64,000 nucleotides of DNA from the NCBI GenBank assembly GCA_029212925.1, contig JARGOB010000012.1, positions 43,492 through 107,491 on the forward strand. Direction: 5' to 3'. The notes under the pieces were generated by a model. That model had not been told where the DNA came from and did not search any database. It saw nothing but the letters and a program-made list of their open reading frames with translations. The position numbers were made by a program, and so were the translations under genes. Source of the stretch: Coxiellaceae bacterium (GTDB lineage Bacteria > Pseudomonadota > Gammaproteobacteria > Coxiellales > Coxiellaceae). Within the stretch, counting starts at the first letter, position 1; every line of letters starts with the position of its first letter. Shown here piece by piece: positions 1 through 10,370 of the stretch.

Positions 1-1325
1 CGTGTGAGGCACTTCAATCGAACAGCGGAGACGTATTATTTGATATATCACAACCGGTAGATGCCAGTGGATATCAATTGCATGGTAAAAACTTAGAAGG
101 CGGTAATATTCAATATGGCAGTAATGCTACCTGTCTATATCCTCGGCTTCAACAAGTGGCCGGTCAGTTTATGTTGCCGGTAGCTTATAACAGGCATGAG
201 AAACCATTGATCGAAACACATGTGAAATATCGAGCCATTCAATTTATCACTCCAATAGGATTGAAGAATTTATATATTGATGTTGGTAGTGGTATGCGCA
301 GACAAAACGTGTCAGGTTTAGATCCGAAGGTTTTAAAAAAAGGTATATATCACTGGCGAGTGCCTGTATTTGCAGTGGGTTATGCTAAAAATGATGTAAA
401 ACAGCATGCTCAAAGCAAACAGTTTATGATGGTTGCTGGTGTAGAGCGCAGTAATGCAATCTATACACAGCAGTTCTATCTATTTACTCAAGGAAAGAGT
501 GATCACACCATTACTGAACACCCTATTCACCAGGCAGCTATTGGTGAGATATTACCAACAAATTATGCAATGAACTTACAAGGCTACGCTGATACTAATT
601 GGAGAGCATTTGGTGATCCAGTGATTACACAAGGTGCTTTAGGTGGTTTTGTTCGCGGAGATGTGCAAACATTCCCTGGAGGACCGAGCTTGGATTATGA
701 GGTTGGTCATTTCATTTTACCGACAATGAAAACGCCGTGGACAGCACCAAAAAAATACCAATGCCATATAAAAGGGAAGACAGTTAAAGGTTGTATTGAT
801 GTTACTATGCGATCTTCATTGCGGTTCAATGCACAAAAGATACGTGTAGCAGTAACACCTACTATTAATATATTTGCCGAATCAGGTACGGCTTATCGAC
901 AAGTGTCACCTAAGAACTTACCAGTAACTTATGGTGTCTATACCAAAAAACTGATACCTAAGGGTAAGTTGGTTTTCGCACAGGCTGGCGGCAGTATTGC
1001 ACCAATATTTGGCGTGGGTATTAATGATAAAATTGATAAAAATACGGTGATTAGCGCACACTATTATTATCTGCCGATTGTGGAGAATGCTGATCGATTG
1101 ATGAGACGTGATCTACCGGCTGCAAAGGTGTATGTGATAGGTGAGAGTCATTTAGATGGAAGTAAAGCCACATTTACCCATCAACAATTACTGAAGGAAT
1201 TAAAAAAGGCTTATATTCAGATAGAAAAAAACAACCCGGCCGTAACTTCATTATTAGGCCCGGCATTTTTCGAACCATTGTTTAAAAAAATAAAACTTGA
1301 AAACATCGGTAAGTCATTGCACTAA
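1..1325 (+). CDS. 3' part of an unrecognised protein gene (5' end outside window)
   Basis: The frame that ends at the TAA at 1323-1325 is open back to base 3, so the gene begins before the window. A TTG at 78 is only an internal codon. About 440 residues are visible. They hold no motif I can name and no obvious membrane segment, and they are rich in beta-type sequence, with Tyr/Gly patches and scattered prolines and a Lys-rich C-terminus. Two cysteines around visible residues 250-260 could pair. The stop overlaps the convergent mscS-like gene by four bases. The protein could be a secreted or surface protein or an effector, but nothing seen decides this. Confidence 0.6.
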   Translation, partial: CEALQSNSGDVLFDISQPVDASGYQLHGKNLEGGNIQYGSNATCLYPRLQQVAGQFMLPVAYNRHEKPLIETHVKYRAIQFITPIGLKNLYIDVGSGMRRQNVSGLDPKVLKKGIYHWRVPVFAVGYAKNDVKQHAQSKQFMMVAGVERSNAIYTQQFYLFTQGKSDHTITEHPIHQAAIGEILPTNYAMNLQGYADTNWRAFGDPVITQGALGGFVRGDVQTFPGGPSLDYEVGHFILPTMKTPWTAPKKYQCHIKGKTVKGCIDVTMRSSLRFNAQKIRVAVTPTINIFAESGTAYRQVSPKNLPVTYGVYTKKLIPKGKLVFAQAGGSIAPIFGVGINDKIDKNTVISAHYYYLPIVENADRLMRRDLPAAKVYVIGESHLDGSKATFTHQQLLKELKKAYIQIEKNNPAVTSLLGPAFFEPLFKKIKLENIGKSLH

Positions 1326-1867
1326 GCGCCACTTTTAGCTGGTTGTTTATCCACATTAACAACAGTGGTCAAAATCGTAGCATTCGGAATCAACACATCT
1401 TGCTTGTCATTGTTTAGTTGCACATAACGCAGATTAATATTTTGTACTACGCCATCGAAGTTTGTGCCTGAAATGGTATCACCGACTTTAAACGGTTTGT
1501 AAACCAGTATAAGCACACCCGCTAATGTATTGGTGAGTAAGTCTTTAAATGCAAAACCAATCGCAAAACTCATTAACCCTAAGCTAGCAACTAGTGCGCT
1601 AACATTAACGCCGGCGGTGCCCAATGCGGTAACCAAACCAATCAACATAATCCCGGTTTGCACGGTTTTGGCTAAAAGGTTTCTAACGGCTGCATGACGA
1701 TTAAAACGTTTAAAGGATTTCAGTAAAGCCCACTTAACAATTTTAGCAGCGATATAAAACAGAATAAGTAAAACGATCGCTATGGCGATTCGAGGTAACA
1801 CGGCTACAGTTTGTTGGTAAAAGCTTGTCCCTAGGGTGTGTATATCTGATAGCCGTGTAATTGCCAT
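1322..1867 (-). CDS. Small-conductance mechanosensitive channel family protein (MscS-like, short form)
   Basis: This 181-residue protein is a minimal MscS-type channel subunit, which opens under membrane tension to release osmolytes. One hydrophobic helix (about residues 24-46) precedes a Gly/Ala-rich pore helix (about 75-115, with LGLMSFAIGFAFKD) and the start of the beta domain (KPFKVGDTISG). Full MscS is about 286 residues, so most of the cytoplasmic alpha/beta vestibule is absent, as in other short family members. The start has a good AGGAG sequence seven bases upstream. It lies 12 bp downstream of rph on the same strand and could be cotranscribed with it. Confidence 0.85.
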   Translation of the reverse strand: MAITRLSDIHTLGTSFYQQTVAVLPRIAIAIVLLILFYIAAKIVKWALLKSFKRFNRHAAVRNLLAKTVQTGIMLIGLVTALGTAGVNVSALVASLGLMSFAIGFAFKDLLTNTLAGVLILVYKPFKVGDTISGTNFDGVVQNINLRYVQLNNDKQDVLIPNATILTTVVNVDKQPAKSGA

Positions 1868-1879
1868 GTGCTTACTCCT

Positions 1880-2611
1880 TTAAGCAGTGGTTTGAACTAA
1901 TCCTAAAATTTCACGTTGTTTTTGGTTAACATCAGCGATGCCTTGTTTAGCTAAATCCAATAGTTGGCATAACTGATCGTTATCTAATGGTTTGCTTTCC
2001 GCTGTGCCTTGCAGTTCAATAAAACCACCGGCATCAGTCATGACAATATTCATATCGGTTTCAGCATTGGAGTCTTCATCGTAATCCAAGTCTAATACAG
2101 GAGTACCATTATATACACCGACTGAAATAGCACCAATCATATGTACCAATGGATCATGTTTGATGAGTTTATTACGTTGGCAATGATGTAAAGCATCAAC
2201 CAATGCAACGCAACCGCCACTAATCGCTGCAGTGCGTGTGCCACCATCGGCTTGAATGACATCGCAATCAATGTTGATAGTGATGTCGGCTAATTTAGTT
2301 AAATCTACGGCGGCGCGTAAAGAGCGACCTATTAAACGTTGAATTTCTAAAGTACGACCACCTTGCTTACCGCGTGAGGCTTCACGACGCATGCGTGTAT
2401 GTGTGCAGCGTGGCAACATGCCATATTCAGCGGTTAACCAGCCTTGACCGCTGTCTTTTAAAAAGCGGGGTACACCTTTTTCAACACTGGCAGTGCATAA
2501 CACTTTGGTATGGCCAAAGCTGACTAATACCGAACCTTCGGCATAGCGGGTGTATTCACGTTCAAAGGTAATCTCGCGGGCTTGATTGGCGGCGCGCTTA
2601 CTTGGTCTCAT
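1880..2611 (-). CDS. rph: Ribonuclease PH
   Basis: RNase PH is a phosphate-dependent 3'-5' exoribonuclease that trims the 3' ends of tRNA precursors. The 243-residue length fits the family (E. coli 238). Diagnostic stretches are the N-terminal MRPSKR, the [17 protein letters not shown] block, [16 protein letters not shown] and [19 protein letters not shown], which carry the phosphate and RNA binding residues. It is transcribed divergently from yicC, a common arrangement in gammaproteobacteria. No frameshift or truncation is seen. Confidence 0.97.
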   Translation of the reverse strand: MRPSKRAANQAREITFEREYTRYAEGSVLVSFGHTKVLCTASVEKGVPRFLKDSGQGWLTAEYGMLPRCTHTRMRREASRGKQGGRTLEIQRLIGRSLRAAVDLTKLADITINIDCDVIQADGGTRTAAISGGCVALVDALHHCQRNKLIKHDPLVHMIGAISVGVYNGTPVLDLDYDEDSNAETDMNIVMTDAGGFIELQGTAESKPLDNDQLCQLLDLAKQGIADVNQKQREILGLVQTTA

Positions 2612-2699
2612 AGGGGTTCCTTAAATAAATCGTGTATCTTGTTTTGAATAACAGGTATTATGGCACCTCAGTATACAGATTTGAATAGGAATTGCCATT

Positions 2700-3566
2700 A
2701 TGGTCATGAGTATGACCGGTTTTGCACGCCGCTCAGTGGAACAGCCTTGGGGTTCAGCCACCTGGGAAGTGAAAAGTGTTAATCACCGTTATTTAGAAGT
2801 TAATTTTCGTTTGCCTGAGGCGTTTCGACTCTATGAAGCTAAATGGAAGCAATGTCTGCAAAAGCAGCTGAAACGCGGCAAAGTGGAGTGCGTTTTAAAA
2901 TATATGCCGGGTGAACAAATGGCTGGCGAGCTTAAGCTGAATAATCCCTTGATAGAACAACTGGCTGCAGCGAGTCATGCAGTACATGCGGCTTTTGAAA
3001 AAGAAAATACGGTTAATCCGATGGATGTATTGGCATGGCCAGGTGTGGTGCAGACTGCAAATGCTAACGCTGATGTGTTAGTGGCCGAATTACAGCATGA
3101 GCTGGATCACGCCGTTGAAGACTTGGTCAGCATGCGCCAAACCGAAGGTAAGCATTTATTAGAATTTATGCATCAGCGCATTACTGAAATGCAGGCCCTG
3201 GTCGAAAAAGTGGAAGCGCAGATGCCTATTATTTTAGAGCAGCAGCAACAAAAGCTGGTGACGCGCTTTGAAGAATTGGCTGTCGAATGCGATAAAGATC
3301 GCCTTGAGCAAGAAATGGTGTGGCTGATGCAAAAGGCCGATGTGGCTGAAGAGCTGCATCGCTTGTCGGCACACCTAAAAGAAGTGAAGGCAGTATTGTT
3401 GCAAAAAGGTGCTGTGGGTAGACGATTGGACTTTATTATGCAAGAGTTAAACCGAGAGGCGAATACACTGGCCAGTAAGTCGATAGACTTAGGTGTTACC
3501 AATGTCAGTGTAGACCTTAAAGTGTTAATTGAACAAATGCGAGAACAGGTGCAAAACATTGAATGA
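2700..3566 (+). CDS. yicC: YicC-family endoribonuclease
   Basis: The 288-residue product matches the YicC/YloC family in length and in its start (MSMTGFARR), followed by an N-terminal domain and the C-terminal DUF1732-type end (RRLDFIMQELNREANTLASK). YicC was long uncharacterised and has since been described as an endoribonuclease involved in RNA turnover. ATG codons at 2700 and 2706 are both possible; 2700 is kept because an AGGA lies about nine bases before it. The gene overlaps gmk and heads the gmk-rpoZ-spoT-ridA-recG series. Confidence 0.93.
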   Translation: MVMSMTGFARRSVEQPWGSATWEVKSVNHRYLEVNFRLPEAFRLYEAKWKQCLQKQLKRGKVECVLKYMPGEQMAGELKLNNPLIEQLAAASHAVHAAFEKENTVNPMDVLAWPGVVQTANANADVLVAELQHELDHAVEDLVSMRQTEGKHLLEFMHQRITEMQALVEKVEAQMPIILEQQQQKLVTRFEELAVECDKDRLEQEMVWLMQKADVAEELHRLSAHLKEVKAVLLQKGAVGRRLDFIMQELNREANTLASKSIDLGVTNVSVDLKVLIEQMREQVQNIE

Positions 3567-4182
3567 AGTAGGAAATTTATTTGTTGTAGCGGCTGCATCG
3601 GGAACGGGTAAGACCAGCTTGGTGCATCGTTTGATTGAGTGTACGGACGATATTAAGATTTCGATATCGCATACCACACGGCCTCCACGTCCGGATGATA
3701 AAGAGGGCGAGGCTTATTTTTTTGTGGATGAGCCAGCCTTTGACGACATGGTGAATCATCATCAATTTATTGAGCACGCCAAAGTGTATGGCTACCATTA
3801 CGGTACATCGGCTTTGTGGCTGCAGCAGCAATTGCAGGCAGGTACCGATGTCATCTTGGAAATTGACTGGCAAGGTGCTGCACAGATTAAGCGCTTAAAA
3901 CCTGATGCGGCGTTGGTCTTTATTTTACCACCCAGCCTTGAAAGTCTGCACGATAGATTGGAAAAGCGTAATCAAGATAAGCCACATGTGATTGAAGAGC
4001 GCATGAATCAAGCACAGTCCGAGATATCACATTACAGCGAGTTTGACTATATTGTCGTAAATGATGATTTCGATCGAGCATTGCATGATTTGCGTTGTAT
4101 TGTATTGGCGAGACGCGAAAAAATTGAGAATCAGGTGATTCGATATCAATCATTACTGGAAGATTTACTGCAAAAACAGTAG
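3559..4182 (+). CDS. gmk: Guanylate kinase
   Basis: Guanylate kinase phosphorylates GMP to GDP using ATP. The P-loop is ASGTGKTS near residue 11, slightly different from the usual PSGAGKS, and is followed by the GMP-binding SHTTRPPRPDDKEGEAYFF segment and EIDWQGA. A TTG at 3559 gives 207 residues, the length of the E. coli enzyme, and starts MNEVGNLFVV. This start lies inside the last codons of yicC, so the genes overlap by eight bases and are probably translationally coupled. Longer in-frame starts would add residues foreign to the family. Confidence 0.95.
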   Translation: MNEVGNLFVVAAASGTGKTSLVHRLIECTDDIKISISHTTRPPRPDDKEGEAYFFVDEPAFDDMVNHHQFIEHAKVYGYHYGTSALWLQQQLQAGTDVILEIDWQGAAQIKRLKPDAALVFILPPSLESLHDRLEKRNQDKPHVIEERMNQAQSEISHYSEFDYIVVNDDFDRALHDLRCIVLARREKIENQVIRYQSLLEDLLQKQ

Positions 4183-4224
4183 AATGAATTTAGTTTAAAA
4201 TTTTATCAAAGAGGTGTTCAACTA

Positions 4225-4467
4225 ATGGCACGCGTAACTGTAGAAGATTGTTTGAAAAATGTAAAAAATCGTTTTGATTTAGTGCTTAAGGCTGCTGAAC
4301 GTGCGCATGCCTTAGAGTTGGGCGCCGCTGATCCTATGGTACCTGTTGATAATGACAAACCTACCGTGATCGCATTACGCGAAATCGCTGAAGGTTATGA
4401 CATCACGCAACGCCGTACACGTGCCGGTGAAGATGCATTTAACGACGATATTGAAATTATCGAGTAA
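4225..4467 (+). CDS. rpoZ: RNA polymerase omega subunit
   Basis: The 80-residue omega subunit stabilises the beta' subunit during RNA polymerase assembly and carries part of a ppGpp site in proteobacteria. It begins [20 protein letters not shown], continues with the conserved [13 protein letters not shown] block and has an acidic tail. A GAGGTG sequence precedes the ATG. It lies between gmk and spoT, the usual gammaproteobacterial order, so a ppGpp-binding subunit sits beside the ppGpp metabolic enzyme. Confidence 0.97.
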   Translation: MARVTVEDCLKNVKNRFDLVLKAAERAHALELGAADPMVPVDNDKPTVIALREIAEGYDITQRRTRAGEDAFNDDIEIIE

Positions 4468-4501
4468 TATCAAACCTTTCATGGGCTAGGAGGGGATTCG
4501 G

Positions 4502-6628
4502 TTGCGACTCTTTAAGAAGTTGAGGCGCAAGTTAGGCTACTTGGATGAAGCGCAGATTGAGCTGATTCATCAAGCCTTTTTAACTGCAATGGATGCGCAT
4601 CGCACCCAAAAGCGTGTTACTGGTGAGCCTTATATTACCCACCCTGTAGAAGTGGCCTGTATTTTGGCCGACATGAAAATGGATTATCAAACCATAATGT
4701 CGGCATTACTGCATGATGTTATTGAAGATACCCCTGTTTCCAAATCAGAATTAGCACAGAAGTTCGGTGATCAAGTCGCTGAACTCGTTGATGGCGTCAG
4801 CAAGTTAACCCAAATTGAATTCGTCAGCCGTGCAGAGATGCAAGCGGAAAACTTTCGCAAGATGGTGTTGGCGATGGCGAAAGATATTCGTGTCATCCTA
4901 GTGAAGCTTTCAGATCGCTTGCACAATATGCGTACCTTAGGCTCCTTGCGACCCGCGAAACGCAATCGCATTGCAACAGAAACATTAGAGATCTATGCGC
5001 CGATTGCCAAACGTTTAGGTATGCGTGAGTATTCGGTTGAATTGGAAGAGCTTGGCTTTCAAGCACGCTACCCACATCGCTATAGCGTATTAAAAGAAGC
5101 AGTACGTAAAGCACGCGGTAATCGTAAAAAAATTCTTAATGTCATTAATAAAGCGTTGTATGAAGGGTTGGATAAAAGTGATTTGCCCGCGTGTGTGATT
5201 AATGGCCGCGAAAAACACCTGTACAGTATCTACCGAAAAATGAGTAAAAAGCATATTCCTTTTAATGAGATTATGGATGTGTATGCGTTTCGAATTATCG
5301 TTGATCGTGCGGATACTTGTTATCGCGTGTTAGGTGTTGTGCACAGTTTGTTTAAACCCGTGCCGGGTCGCTTTAAAGATTATATTGCGATTCCAAAAGC
5401 CAATGGTTATCAGTCATTGCATACGACATTGTTTGGCCCCTATGGCTTACCGATTGAAATTCAAATTCGCACTACCGAAATGGATCGCATGGCAACCAAT
5501 GGTATTGCGGCACATTGGTTATATAAGACTGGTGAGCAAGGTTTGGGTGAAAGTCATACGCGAGCTCAGCAATGGGTGCATAATTTATTAGAGTTGCAAC
5601 AAAGTACTGGTAGTTCGTTAGAGTTTATCGAGAGTGTTAAAGTCGATCTGTTCCCCGATGAGGTGTATGTGTTTACACCTAAAGGCGATATTCGCCAATT
5701 GCCTGCGCACTCTACCGCGATAGATTTTGCGTATTCCGTACATACTGATGTGGGTAATTCATGTGTTGCGGTTAAAATTAATCGTCAATTAGCGCCGTTG
5801 TCTTCTGTGTTGTCGAATGGCCAAACGATTGAGGTCATTACATCAAACCTCGGTCGACCTAATCCTGCATGGATGGACTTTGTTGTTACCAGTAAAGCGC
5901 GTTCGAGTATTCGTCACTTTTTAAAGAATCAACATCGCACCGATTCCATCGCTTTAGGTAAGCAGTTACTAAAAAAATCATTGTCAGTGTTGAATTTGTC
6001 TTTGCGAGGTATGCCAGCAGACATAATGGGAGATGTATTGGCTGAGGCGCAAGTGGAAACGGTTGAAGCTTTATTTCAAGATATTGGTTTAGGTAATCGC
6101 GTGGCGGCACTGGTTGCGCAGCGTATTGCGATGCGTTTAGATGAAAGTGAGCAACCTAAGGCTTTACCGAAGCCAGACAGTGATGCGCCGATGTTGATTA
6201 AAGGCACCGAAGGCATGTTACTTGATTTCGCTGATTGTTGTCATCCGATCCCTGGTGATCCTATTGTTGGGACTGTGATCGCAGGCCAAGGGGTGACTGT
6301 GCATCGTGATGACTGTAAGCGCATTGCTAAGCTGCAGCAAAAATCAGAACTTGATTGTGTGCCGTTACGTTGGGCGGGAAATATTAGCCGTGAATTCCCT
6401 GTGATTGTTGTTATTGAGGTAATTAATCGTCGCGGTGTATTGGCGGTGGCTGCATTGGCGGTATCTGATGCTGATGCAAATATAGATGATATCCGTGTTA
6501 CCGATGAAGCGGGCAGTCATTATTTAATTTCGTTTAAATTATTAGTGCGTGATCGTATGCATTTAGCACGTGTATTGCGGCGATTGCGTCAAGTCAAAGA
6601 TGTAACTCGTATAGTGAGAAGAAAATGA
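4502..6628 (+). CDS. spoT: Bifunctional (p)ppGpp synthetase/hydrolase SpoT
   Basis: SpoT makes and degrades (p)ppGpp in the stringent response. The 708 residues show an N-terminal HD hydrolase domain ([10 protein letters not shown], about residues 74-83, metal-binding HD and ED present), a synthetase domain (about 240-350, with [19 protein letters not shown]), a TGS domain (about 385-445) and a C-terminal ACT domain (about 630-708). The RFKD signature is typical of enzymes with active hydrolase and weak synthetase, rather than RelA. The start is a TTG with a strong AGGAGGGG eight bases upstream. The stop overlaps the ridA start. Confidence 0.96.
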   Translation: MRLFKKLRRKLGYLDEAQIELIHQAFLTAMDAHRTQKRVTGEPYITHPVEVACILADMKMDYQTIMSALLHDVIEDTPVSKSELAQKFGDQVAELVDGVSKLTQIEFVSRAEMQAENFRKMVLAMAKDIRVILVKLSDRLHNMRTLGSLRPAKRNRIATETLEIYAPIAKRLGMREYSVELEELGFQARYPHRYSVLKEAVRKARGNRKKILNVINKALYEGLDKSDLPACVINGREKHLYSIYRKMSKKHIPFNEIMDVYAFRIIVDRADTCYRVLGVVHSLFKPVPGRFKDYIAIPKANGYQSLHTTLFGPYGLPIEIQIRTTEMDRMATNGIAAHWLYKTGEQGLGESHTRAQQWVHNLLELQQSTGSSLEFIESVKVDLFPDEVYVFTPKGDIRQLPAHSTAIDFAYSVHTDVGNSCVAVKINRQLAPLSSVLSNGQTIEVITSNLGRPNPAWMDFVVTSKARSSIRHFLKNQHRTDSIALGKQLLKKSLSVLNLSLRGMPADIMGDVLAEAQVETVEALFQDIGLGNRVAALVAQRIAMRLDESEQPKALPKPDSDAPMLIKGTEGMLLDFADCCHPIPGDPIVGTVIAGQGVTVHRDDCKRIAKLQQKSELDCVPLRWAGNISREFPVIVVIEVINRRGVLAVAALAVSDADANIDDIRVTDEAGSHYLISFKLLVRDRMHLARVLRRLRQVKDVTRIVRRK

Positions 6629-7008
6629 AAACCATAATTTCAACTGAAAATGCACCCGCTGCGGTTGGTACTTATTCACAAGCCGTAAAAGCAGGAAATA
6701 CCGTTTATTTATCAGGTCAAGTCCCATTGGATCCAGCGACTATGAAAGTGATTGATGGTGATTTTAAAGCGCAAACCCGCCAAGTGTTCGACAATTTAAA
6801 AGCGGTGACTGAAGCAGCTGGTGGAAGTTTAGCTGATATCGTAAAGCTAAACGTATTTATTGTTGATATGGCTGTGTTCCCGCAAGTCAGTGAGGTCATG
6901 GGTGATTATTTCGAAGAGCCTTATCCTGCGCGTGCTTGTGTAGCAGTTGCTGCGCTGCCTTTAGGTGTGCCGGTAGAGATGGAAGCTGTGATGGTGCTTG
7001 CGGATTAG
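6625..7008 (+). CDS. ridA: RidA family 2-iminobutanoate/2-iminopropanoate deaminase
   Basis: RidA hydrolyses reactive enamine/imine intermediates made by PLP enzymes such as threonine dehydratase. The 127 residues match the YjgF/RidA family throughout: [19 protein letters not shown] at the start, [10 protein letters not shown], and the catalytic-arginine motif [15 protein letters not shown] near residue 105. Its ATG overlaps the spoT stop (ATGA), so translation is likely coupled. The spoT-ridA-recG order is found in other gammaproteobacteria. Confidence 0.96.
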   Translation: MKTIISTENAPAAVGTYSQAVKAGNTVYLSGQVPLDPATMKVIDGDFKAQTRQVFDNLKAVTEAAGGSLADIVKLNVFIVDMAVFPQVSEVMGDYFEEPYPARACVAVAALPLGVPVEMEAVMVLAD

Positions 7009-7015
7009 AGGACAT

Positions 7016-9085
7016 ATGCCGGAACAATTAGCTAAAATTGCTATTAGCCAGTTGAAAGGCGTTGGCCCCCGTATGGCCACTTTATTACAAAATCTATCGA
7101 TTCACACAGTTCAAGATATTCTGTTTCATTTGCCACTGCGCTATGAAGATCGCACACGAGTGATCAGCTTAGCGCAATGCAAGCCGGGTGATCGTGTGAT
7201 GACTAAAGCGGTCATCGATAAAACCTGGCAAGCGTTTGGTAAGCGTAAGATGTTGTTGTGTCAGCTGCGCGATGGTAATCGTAAACTCACCTTGCGATTT
7301 TTTCATTACACATCGCGTCAAGCCAATTATTTAAAACAAACAGGTAAAGCCGTTTGTTGCTTTGGTGAAATACGCTTGGGTCAATTTGGTTTGGAGATAG
7401 TGCATCCACAGTACTCTATTTTAGATGATGGTGAAGCGTTGCAACTATCAGATTATTTAACACCTGTTTACCCAACTACAGAAGGGCTGGGGCAGGCCAC
7501 TTTAATTAAATTAACTGATCAAGCGTTACAGTATTTAGTTGATGGCGAGGTTGAAAATTATTTGCCTCAGCAAGATGTTGATATGACGACTGAACAGGCG
7601 CTGCAATTGTTACACCGACCACCAGCTAAAATGCATTTTCAACAGCGCGAAAGTGAGCTGGAAAAAGCGCGGCGACGTTTGGCGCTGGAAGAGTTAGTAG
7701 CGTATCAATTGCAACTTAAGTCATCACGTCGGCAAGTAAAAAAATTATTGGGATATGATTTTAAAAATAATGCAAAGGTTATCGAGGAATTTAAAAAACA
7801 GCTTCCTTTTGATCTGACCGGCGCGCAAAAAAAAGCAATGGCTGAAATTGAAAAAGATATCTTTAGTCACCAACCGATGATGCGTTTATTGCAGGGTGAT
7901 GTAGGCTCTGGAAAAACCATGATCGCATTGATCAGTTTATTGCATGCCGTGTCTAATGGTTATCAAGCGGTATTAATGGCACCAACTGAAATTTTAGCTG
8001 AGCAACACTTACAACAGTGTCAGCAGTGGCTCGAGCCATTGGGCGTGCGCGTTACGTGTTTAGTTGGTAGCTTGAAGCAAAGTGAGCATACCAAAATCCA
8101 AGCTTTAATCGCTAATCACGAAGTGGATGTAGTGGTGGGTACACACGCTGTTTTTCAGCAAAAAATTCAATACGCTAAATTAGCGCTCATGGTGATTGAT
8201 GAGCAACACCGGTTTGGCGTGCATCAGCGTATGGCGTTGCAGTTAAAAGGTAAAAAGCAAGGGCGAGTGCCGCATCAATTAATTATGACAGCCACACCTA
8301 TTCCGCGCACTCTAGCAATGACAGCATATGCTGATTTAGATTATTCAGTGATTGATGAATTACCCCCCGGGCGTAAGCCAATCCAAACCGTATTATGCAG
8401 CCAGTCGCAACGTGAAGCATTGATTGCGCGTTTAGCCAACTATTGCGAGCAAGGGCGCCAAGCCTACTGGGTATGCACGCTGATTGAGGAATCTGAAATG
8501 TTGCAAGCCAAAGCAGCGCAAGATGTCTGTGATGAATTAAAGCGCTTATTGCCAAACTGCCGGATTGCATTAGTGCATGGTCGTATTAAGGCTGATGAAA
8601 AGCAGCGCATCATGACAGCGTTTCATCAAGCAGAGCTCGATGTTCTAGTGGCCACGACAGTCATTGAGGTGGGGGTCAATGTGCCTAATGCCTCTGTGAT
8701 GGTGATCGACAATGCAGAACGCTTGGGTTTGTCGCAATTGCATCAGCTGCGTGGGCGTGTAGGGCGAGGTGAGCAGCAAAGCTACTGTGTATTGCAATAT
8801 AAATCACCCTTGTCACAAATTGCGCAGCAACGATTAGAGTTGATGCGTCAATCACAGGATGGCTTTGAAATTGCACAGGCTGATTTGCGCTTGCGTGGTG
8901 CTGGTGAAATTTTGGGCTCGAGACAATCGGGAGTTATTGGTTTTCGTATCGCCGATATGGAAATGGATGCTGATCTAATAAGTGTAGCCAATCAACTTTC
9001 TGAGCAATTAATAGACGGGAAAATGGTTCAGCAATTATGCAATCGCTGGGGGATTATACAAAGCCGGGAATTGGTGACGGTATAA
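7016..9085 (+). CDS. recG: ATP-dependent DNA helicase RecG
   Basis: RecG is a monomeric superfamily 2 helicase that regresses stalled forks and processes R-loops and Holliday junctions. With the ATG at 7016 the protein has 689 residues (E. coli 693). The N-terminal wedge/OB domain (to about residue 230) is followed by helicase motifs: Walker A GDVGSGKT, DEQHRFG (motif II), TATPIPRT (motif III), VIEVGVNVPNA and QLRGRVGRG (motif VI). A GAGG sits seven bases before the ATG; a start 18 bases further upstream would overlap ridA and lacks a ribosome site. Confidence 0.97.
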   Translation: MPEQLAKIAISQLKGVGPRMATLLQNLSIHTVQDILFHLPLRYEDRTRVISLAQCKPGDRVMTKAVIDKTWQAFGKRKMLLCQLRDGNRKLTLRFFHYTSRQANYLKQTGKAVCCFGEIRLGQFGLEIVHPQYSILDDGEALQLSDYLTPVYPTTEGLGQATLIKLTDQALQYLVDGEVENYLPQQDVDMTTEQALQLLHRPPAKMHFQQRESELEKARRRLALEELVAYQLQLKSSRRQVKKLLGYDFKNNAKVIEEFKKQLPFDLTGAQKKAMAEIEKDIFSHQPMMRLLQGDVGSGKTMIALISLLHAVSNGYQAVLMAPTEILAEQHLQQCQQWLEPLGVRVTCLVGSLKQSEHTKIQALIANHEVDVVVGTHAVFQQKIQYAKLALMVIDEQHRFGVHQRMALQLKGKKQGRVPHQLIMTATPIPRTLAMTAYADLDYSVIDELPPGRKPIQTVLCSQSQREALIARLANYCEQGRQAYWVCTLIEESEMLQAKAAQDVCDELKRLLPNCRIALVHGRIKADEKQRIMTAFHQAELDVLVATTVIEVGVNVPNASVMVIDNAERLGLSQLHQLRGRVGRGEQQSYCVLQYKSPLSQIAQQRLELMRQSQDGFEIAQADLRLRGAGEILGSRQSGVIGFRIADMEMDADLISVANQLSEQLIDGKMVQQLCNRWGIIQSRELVTV

Positions 9086-9353
9086 CGGGTTTTTTCTGCT
9101 GTATAAATAACAAATTGATCAATTAGCGATCATTCGTGACTAGTATGTAAACAATGATAAGATTTATTCGATAAAAAGCTTGTTTTGTGGTTTTTCATTG
9201 GTTATTCTGCACCCCTTGTGTGGCAAGAAGCCGTGCTTTTTATTGCCACAATAGTTTGAAATCTTTGACTAAGGCTTGCATTTTTAGTGCGATTCAATTT
9301 AAACTCAGCACTTTAAGTGTTAACTTTTCTTTGATCGAAAGAGGGGAATTACA

Positions 9354-10025
9354 ATGTCGATTAAAAAATTACTTGTTCTTGCTGCCGCTGGTGTAGCAAC
9401 TATGGGTGTAACTTCAGCAATGGCTGGTGGTGTTGATTCAACATACAGCGCGCCAATGGCTGCAACTGCACCTACTTCATACTTTTATGTTCAAGGTCAA
9501 GTCGGTTATGCGACTACCAATTGGCAAAAACAGTTAGATACATCTTCAACTAACTGGACAAAACCAAATGGCGGCTTTACTTGGGGCGTAGATGCTGGTT
9601 ACATGTGGACTCAAAACCTAGGTTTAGAAGTAGGTTACTTCATGTTCCCAGAAGCTTCTAACAGCGGAACAGTTGCTGGTGTTACTAATGGTAGCATTGA
9701 TAGCTGGGCGCTTTACGGTGCTGTTAAGTTTGCTGTGCCTATTTATCCAAACTTGGATATCTATGCTAAAGCTGGTGTATCTTACAACCGTGCTCAATTC
9801 GGTGGTACTGGTGCTCTTACTGGTAACTCAGGTACAACTACTGTTCCTGTTACTTACCACAATTGGGGCTTTGTTGGCGGCGCTGGTGTGGATTACACCT
9901 TCGACAACAATATCTTCGTTAATGTTCAATACATGCGTTTCGCAGGTAACAACAACGATGGTATCCAACAAACTACCAATCCTAACGTTTACACAGCTGG
10001 TGTTGGTTACAAATTCGCAATGTAA
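9354..10025 (+). CDS. Outer-membrane beta-barrel protein (OmpA/opacity-type porin-like)
   Basis: The 223 residues start with a clear Sec signal peptide ending at SAMA (cleavage about residue 24) and continue as alternating amphipathic beta strands ending in aromatic residues. They finish with GVGYKFAM, close to the terminal-Phe signature used for barrel assembly. Size and pattern suggest an eight-stranded barrel like those found in many Legionellales. The ribosome site is strong (AGAGGGG). The 268-bp gap after recG and a strong terminator indicate a single-gene transcript. The exact role (adhesion, porin, immune interaction) cannot be read from the sequence. Confidence 0.85.
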   Translation: MSIKKLLVLAAAGVATMGVTSAMAGGVDSTYSAPMAATAPTSYFYVQGQVGYATTNWQKQLDTSSTNWTKPNGGFTWGVDAGYMWTQNLGLEVGYFMFPEASNSGTVAGVTNGSIDSWALYGAVKFAVPIYPNLDIYAKAGVSYNRAQFGGTGALTGNSGTTTVPVTYHNWGFVGGAGVDYTFDNNIFVNVQYMRFAGNNNDGIQQTTNPNVYTAGVGYKFAM

Positions 10026-10057
10026 TAAGCGAGTTTGCAATAACAGCAAACGTTTCG

Positions 10058-10086
10058 AAGGGCTCAAATATTTGGGCCCTTTTTTT
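10058..10086 (+). terminator. Rho-independent terminator of the outer-membrane protein gene
   Basis: A near-perfect 24-nt inverted repeat, AAGGGCTCAAAT paired with ATTTGGGCCCTT with one G-T wobble, is followed directly by a run of T. It lies 33 bp after the stop codon. A second smaller stem, GTTTGC/GCAAAC, lies at 10033-10051 just before it. Confidence 0.93.
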
Positions 10087-10184
10087 ATGGGCTTTATTAA
10101 TGGGTAATCTTAACGTTTAGCGCTACTCCATCCTTATTTGCAGTGGTAGTTATTTGATGAATTAACTTCCACTCACCGTAAGCC

Positions 10185-10275
10185 TGCTAGGGGTACCTTT
10201 CTCTCGAACGGACTCCCTGTCCTCGTGTTCACTTACATCCCTATACCACACGCCGCTCGAAAGGTACCCCTTCCA
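10185..10275 (-). repeat. Dispersed hairpin element, copy A (full length)
   Basis: A 13-bp perfect inverted repeat (10189-10201 and 10259-10271, AGGGGTACCTTTC and its complement) encloses a 57-bp core. On the minus strand the core begins GGCGTGTGGTA and contains GAACACGA followed by a small stem GGAC/GTCC. About 41 of 50 core bases match copy B at 12947-13054 by hand alignment, and the left arm plus core start match copy C at 60373-60406. No ORF or transposase is inside. It fills most of the gap before the sugar transporter gene, so it could be a miniature mobile element or a structured RNA. Confidence 0.75.
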
Positions 10276-10370
10276 GCCTTACTGCATTGGCAGTTACTTA
10301 ATTAAATTAGTCGTGATCTAGTAATATACCGTCTATAATGCCTGCCACAGTTAAGACCAAGGGAAAAAGG

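Noticed and set aside
3173..3598. Antisense gene over yicC
   Set aside because: It is a Ser/Cys-rich shadow of the reverse complement of yicC with no start signal or recognisable domain.
9673..10107. Second gene overlapping the outer-membrane protein gene in another frame
   Set aside because: It has no ribosome site, runs through the terminator and has the composition of a frame shadow of a Val/Thr-rich gene.
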